NCBI RefSeq assembly: GCF_018219155.1
Contig: NZ_CP056123.1
Span: forward strand, 3,915,505-3,979,504
Direction: 5' to 3'
Origin: Moritella sp. 24
GTDB taxonomy: Bacteria; Pseudomonadota; Gammaproteobacteria; Enterobacterales; Moritellaceae
DNA: 64,000 bases
The stretch's first letter is position 1, and each line of letters begins with the position of its first letter. Shown in pieces: positions 61,724 through 64,000 of this stretch. The translations under genes and the position numbers were made by a program. The notes beneath the pieces are model-generated. The model made no database searches. It worked only from the letters and a program-made list of their open reading frames with translations, and was not told the DNA's origin.

Positions 61724-64000
61724 TTACAGGTTAGTCACCATCTTCGCTTGATGCTTAATATCTTGTGAGCGGTAAAATAAACTATACAGCACAGGTACAA
61801 CACCGAGCGTTAATACCGTTCCTACAGCCATACCAAAAATCATCACAATCGCCATTGAATACCAGAATTCACCACCCCAGATAGCCAAAGGAATAAGGCC
61901 GAGTATTGTGGTTAATGTCGTCATCAAAATAGGACGTAAGCGTGCTTTTCCGGCTTCAATCAATGCTTCATTCACTAACATGTTCGCTTTACGGTTCGTT
62001 TCAATCTGATCGATAAGCACAATACCGTTATTAATAATCACCCCAGCTAAACTGAACATCCCCAACATTGCAGGGAAAGTGAAGAAAGCGCCTGTCACAG
62101 TCAGACCAAACACGGCGCCAATCAATGATAACGGAATTGTCATAAGAATAACGGCAGGACGACGGAATGAGTTCAATTGCAGCACGAGTAATAACGCAAT
62201 CAATGCAAAGCAATGGGGCATATAAGCAAATAATGCACTACTCGCTTCATCTGCACCACGTAACTCACCACCTAGACGTAATCGATAACCAGCGGGCAAA
62301 TTAAGCTGAGCTAATGTCGGTTGCATTAATTGGTGTAACTCACTCGCTTGTAATTGACGATGTTTAGCACTTACGACCAAGGTACGTTGTTGATCTTCAC
62401 GACGAATAATCGCGGGTTCACTTTCACCACCAAAGTCAGCGACTTGAATTAACGGAACCGTTACTCCATTCTGTCCCGAGGTCACTTCAACACTACGTAA
62501 TTTGTCAAAATCATTACGTGATTGGTTACCCCTTAATAAAACAGGAATGACACGATCACCATCACGAAAATCAGTCACCTTATAACCATCAAAGAAACCA
62601 TTTAATGATAAGGCAATATCACGGCTGCTGATACCAGCGCGACGAGCACGATCCTGATCAACATCAACGAGGATCTTAGGAATGTTATTTTCCCAATCGT
62701 TCGTAATACCGACCACACCATTAATCTCAGCAAACCCAGCCATCAGTAGTGCCGCTTTTTGCTGTAACAGTTCACCATCAGGGCCTTGCAGTTTGTATTC
62801 AACAAGGCCTAGCTCACTGCCACCTAACCACATACGCTTAGCTTGACCTGTCGCCTCTGGTAATTGCTGTTGAATATAATTATTAGTTTTCTCAATCATC
62901 ACTAATGCAGATGCAAGATCACGGGTATTTACTACCACAAACGCCTTATTCGATGCGCGATCAACCGGTGCTAACGCAAGGAAGAAACGCGGGCCACCAT
63001 CACCAATATAGGTAATATGACTCGTTACATCAGGGTTTTCGTTCTCGTCATTCAACCACGTCAAGAATCGTTGCGTTACTTTATCCGTTTCTGCTGTTGG
63101 CGTGCCCGCAGGTAAATTCAAATAAACTAAATACTGATTACGCTCTGAACCCGGCATAAACTGCACGGTAATAAACTTAAAGCCATACATAGCCACGACG
63201 AGTAATACCAACATCATCGCCATAAAGCTAACGCGATAATTAAGTAATACTTTTAATACACTGCCATAGCGTTGATTTACCCATATAACCCAACTTGGCA
63301 TCGCGGTTTGTTTCGTTGCTTTTGCAGAAAAGAACCACACGCACATCAGGGGGGTAACGAGTAAGCTTAATAACCAAGAAGACAATAATGCGATAATAAT
63401 AACTTGAGAGAGTGAGCGTAAATACTCACCAGCCACATCCTGCGCTAACATCAACGGCATAAAGGCGAGAATAGTCGTTAATGATGATGTTAATAATGGG
63501 ATCGCTAATGTTTTACTGGCAGCAAGCGCTGCTGCTTCACGTTTCATTCCTTGCAGAATACGGGTATTAATATTCTCAGCAATCACAATACCGTTATCAA
63601 CAAGCAATCCAAGCGACACAATAATCGCTGCAATCGACATGCGTTGTAATGAAACATCCCATATTTGCATGCCGATAAACGACAGCATCATCGTTAGCGG
63701 TACAATCGTGCCAACAATCATCCCCATTCTAAACCCTAAAAACAGCATCACAACCGCAAGCACAATCGCTACCGTTTGAAATAAGTTAGAAGTTGCAGAA
63801 GAGATCGCCGTCGCCACTTTATCTGGCTGAAAGGTCGCTAATTCAAACTGTAAGCCCGCAGGCAATGATTGCTGTTCCGCAGTAACAAATTGGTTAATAT
63901 CAGCACCAAAACTATCACTGGTGATACCAGACAGCATAGACACAGCTAATACTACACTTGGTTTACCGTTGTAATACACAGGTGTATTTTGGGGTTCAAC
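61724..64000 (-). CDS. RND efflux transporter permease (partial, C-terminal part)
   Basis: The open frame continues to the window edge (the first visible residues are VEPQNTPVYYNGK), so the N-terminal part is outside. About 758 residues are visible. The central membrane block has SLGLLVDNGIVIAENI and the second has SLAGVIINNGIVLIDQIETN, the RND domain-D-like motifs. Two periplasmic loops with GGELRGADEAS lie between the blocks. It belongs to the AcrB/HAE-type proton-driven exporters. Substrate unknown; its adaptor gene must be beyond the right edge. Confidence 0.93.
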   Translation of the reverse strand, partial: VEPQNTPVYYNGKPSVVLAVSMLSGITSDSFGADINQFVTAEQQSLPAGLQFELATFQPDKVATAISSATSNLFQTVAIVLAVVMLFLGFRMGMIVGTIVPLTMMLSFIGMQIWDVSLQRMSIAAIIVSLGLLVDNGIVIAENINTRILQGMKREAAALAASKTLAIPLLTSSLTTILAFMPLMLAQDVAGEYLRSLSQVIIIALLSSWLLSLLVTPLMCVWFFSAKATKQTAMPSWVIWVNQRYGSVLKVLLNYRVSFMAMMLVLLVVAMYGFKFITVQFMPGSERNQYLVYLNLPAGTPTAETDKVTQRFLTWLNDENENPDVTSHITYIGDGGPRFFLALAPVDRASNKAFVVVNTRDLASALVMIEKTNNYIQQQLPEATGQAKRMWLGGSELGLVEYKLQGPDGELLQQKAALLMAGFAEINGVVGITNDWENNIPKILVDVDQDRARRAGISSRDIALSLNGFFDGYKVTDFRDGDRVIPVLLRGNQSRNDFDKLRSVEVTSGQNGVTVPLIQVADFGGESEPAIIRREDQQRTLVVSAKHRQLQASELHQLMQPTLAQLNLPAGYRLRLGGELRGADEASSALFAYMPHCFALIALLLVLQLNSFRRPAVILMTIPLSLIGAVFGLTVTGAFFTFPAMLGMFSLAGVIINNGIVLIDQIETNRKANMLVNEALIEAGKARLRPILMTTLTTILGLIPLAIWGGEFWYSMAIVMIFGMAVGTVLTLGVVPVLYSLFYRSQDIKHQAKMVTNL

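Overview
The window looks like chromosomal DNA of a marine gammaproteobacterium of the Vibrio/Shewanella/Moritella type; Moritella is my best guess, from protein resemblance only. The evidence is moderate AT-richness, a HapR/LuxR-type quorum-sensing regulator beside hpt (the Vibrio arrangement), a deoCABD locus with CNT-type nucleoside permeases and yjjV, and a Wza/Wzb/Wzc capsule-type locus headed by an RfaH ops element. No rRNA, tRNA, CRISPR array or intact insertion sequence was recognised.

Positions 1-36000 form one long surface-polysaccharide region read almost entirely on the minus strand. A promoter and a canonical ops site (35770-35781) precede wza-wzb-wzc. Then come a Wzx flippase, rmlB-rmlA, and a 3-amino-3,6-dideoxyhexose module: FdtA-type isomerase, acyl carrier protein, acyl-adenylating ligase, SDR reductase, hexapeptide N-acyltransferase and aminotransferase. 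A decayed second copy of the acyltransferase/aminotransferase pair follows (22167-23346). After it lie a Wzy polymerase ending in a heptanucleotide repeat, gmd and a GDP-6-deoxyhexose reductase, glycosyltransferases, an SGNH acyltransferase, manC, manB, ugd, an initiating sugar transferase, galU and galE. Beyond galE is a beta-CASP metallo-beta-lactamase protein. A second glycan set follows: a FlaA1/WbpM-type dehydratase, a second MOP-family flippase, an HpcH/HpaI aldolase, a short PglC-like initiating transferase and an asparagine-synthase-like amidotransferase cut by the window edge. Together these could make dTDP-aminosugar, GDP-6-deoxyhexose and UDP-sugar precursors, assemble a repeat unit on undecaprenyl phosphate, flip and polymerise it, and export it.

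Positions 36200-51250 are mostly housekeeping and signalling: a TrmB-like methyltransferase, the YadG/YadH ABC transporter between two REP-like hairpins, hpt, the HapR/LuxR-type regulator, ubiX, mpl, ytjB divergent from serB, a double-PilZ protein, a GGDEF protein with a periplasmic NMT1/SsuA-like sensor, and ettA.

Positions 51300-60500 are a nucleoside salvage region: deoC-deoA-deoB-deoD preceded by two nearly identical nupC genes. The nupC gene and the roughly 600-bp spacer upstream of deoC were duplicated in tandem, so one permease now sits behind a copy of the deoC leader. The window ends with yjjV, a cytoplasmic GGEEF diguanylate cyclase and the C-terminal part of an RND efflux pump.
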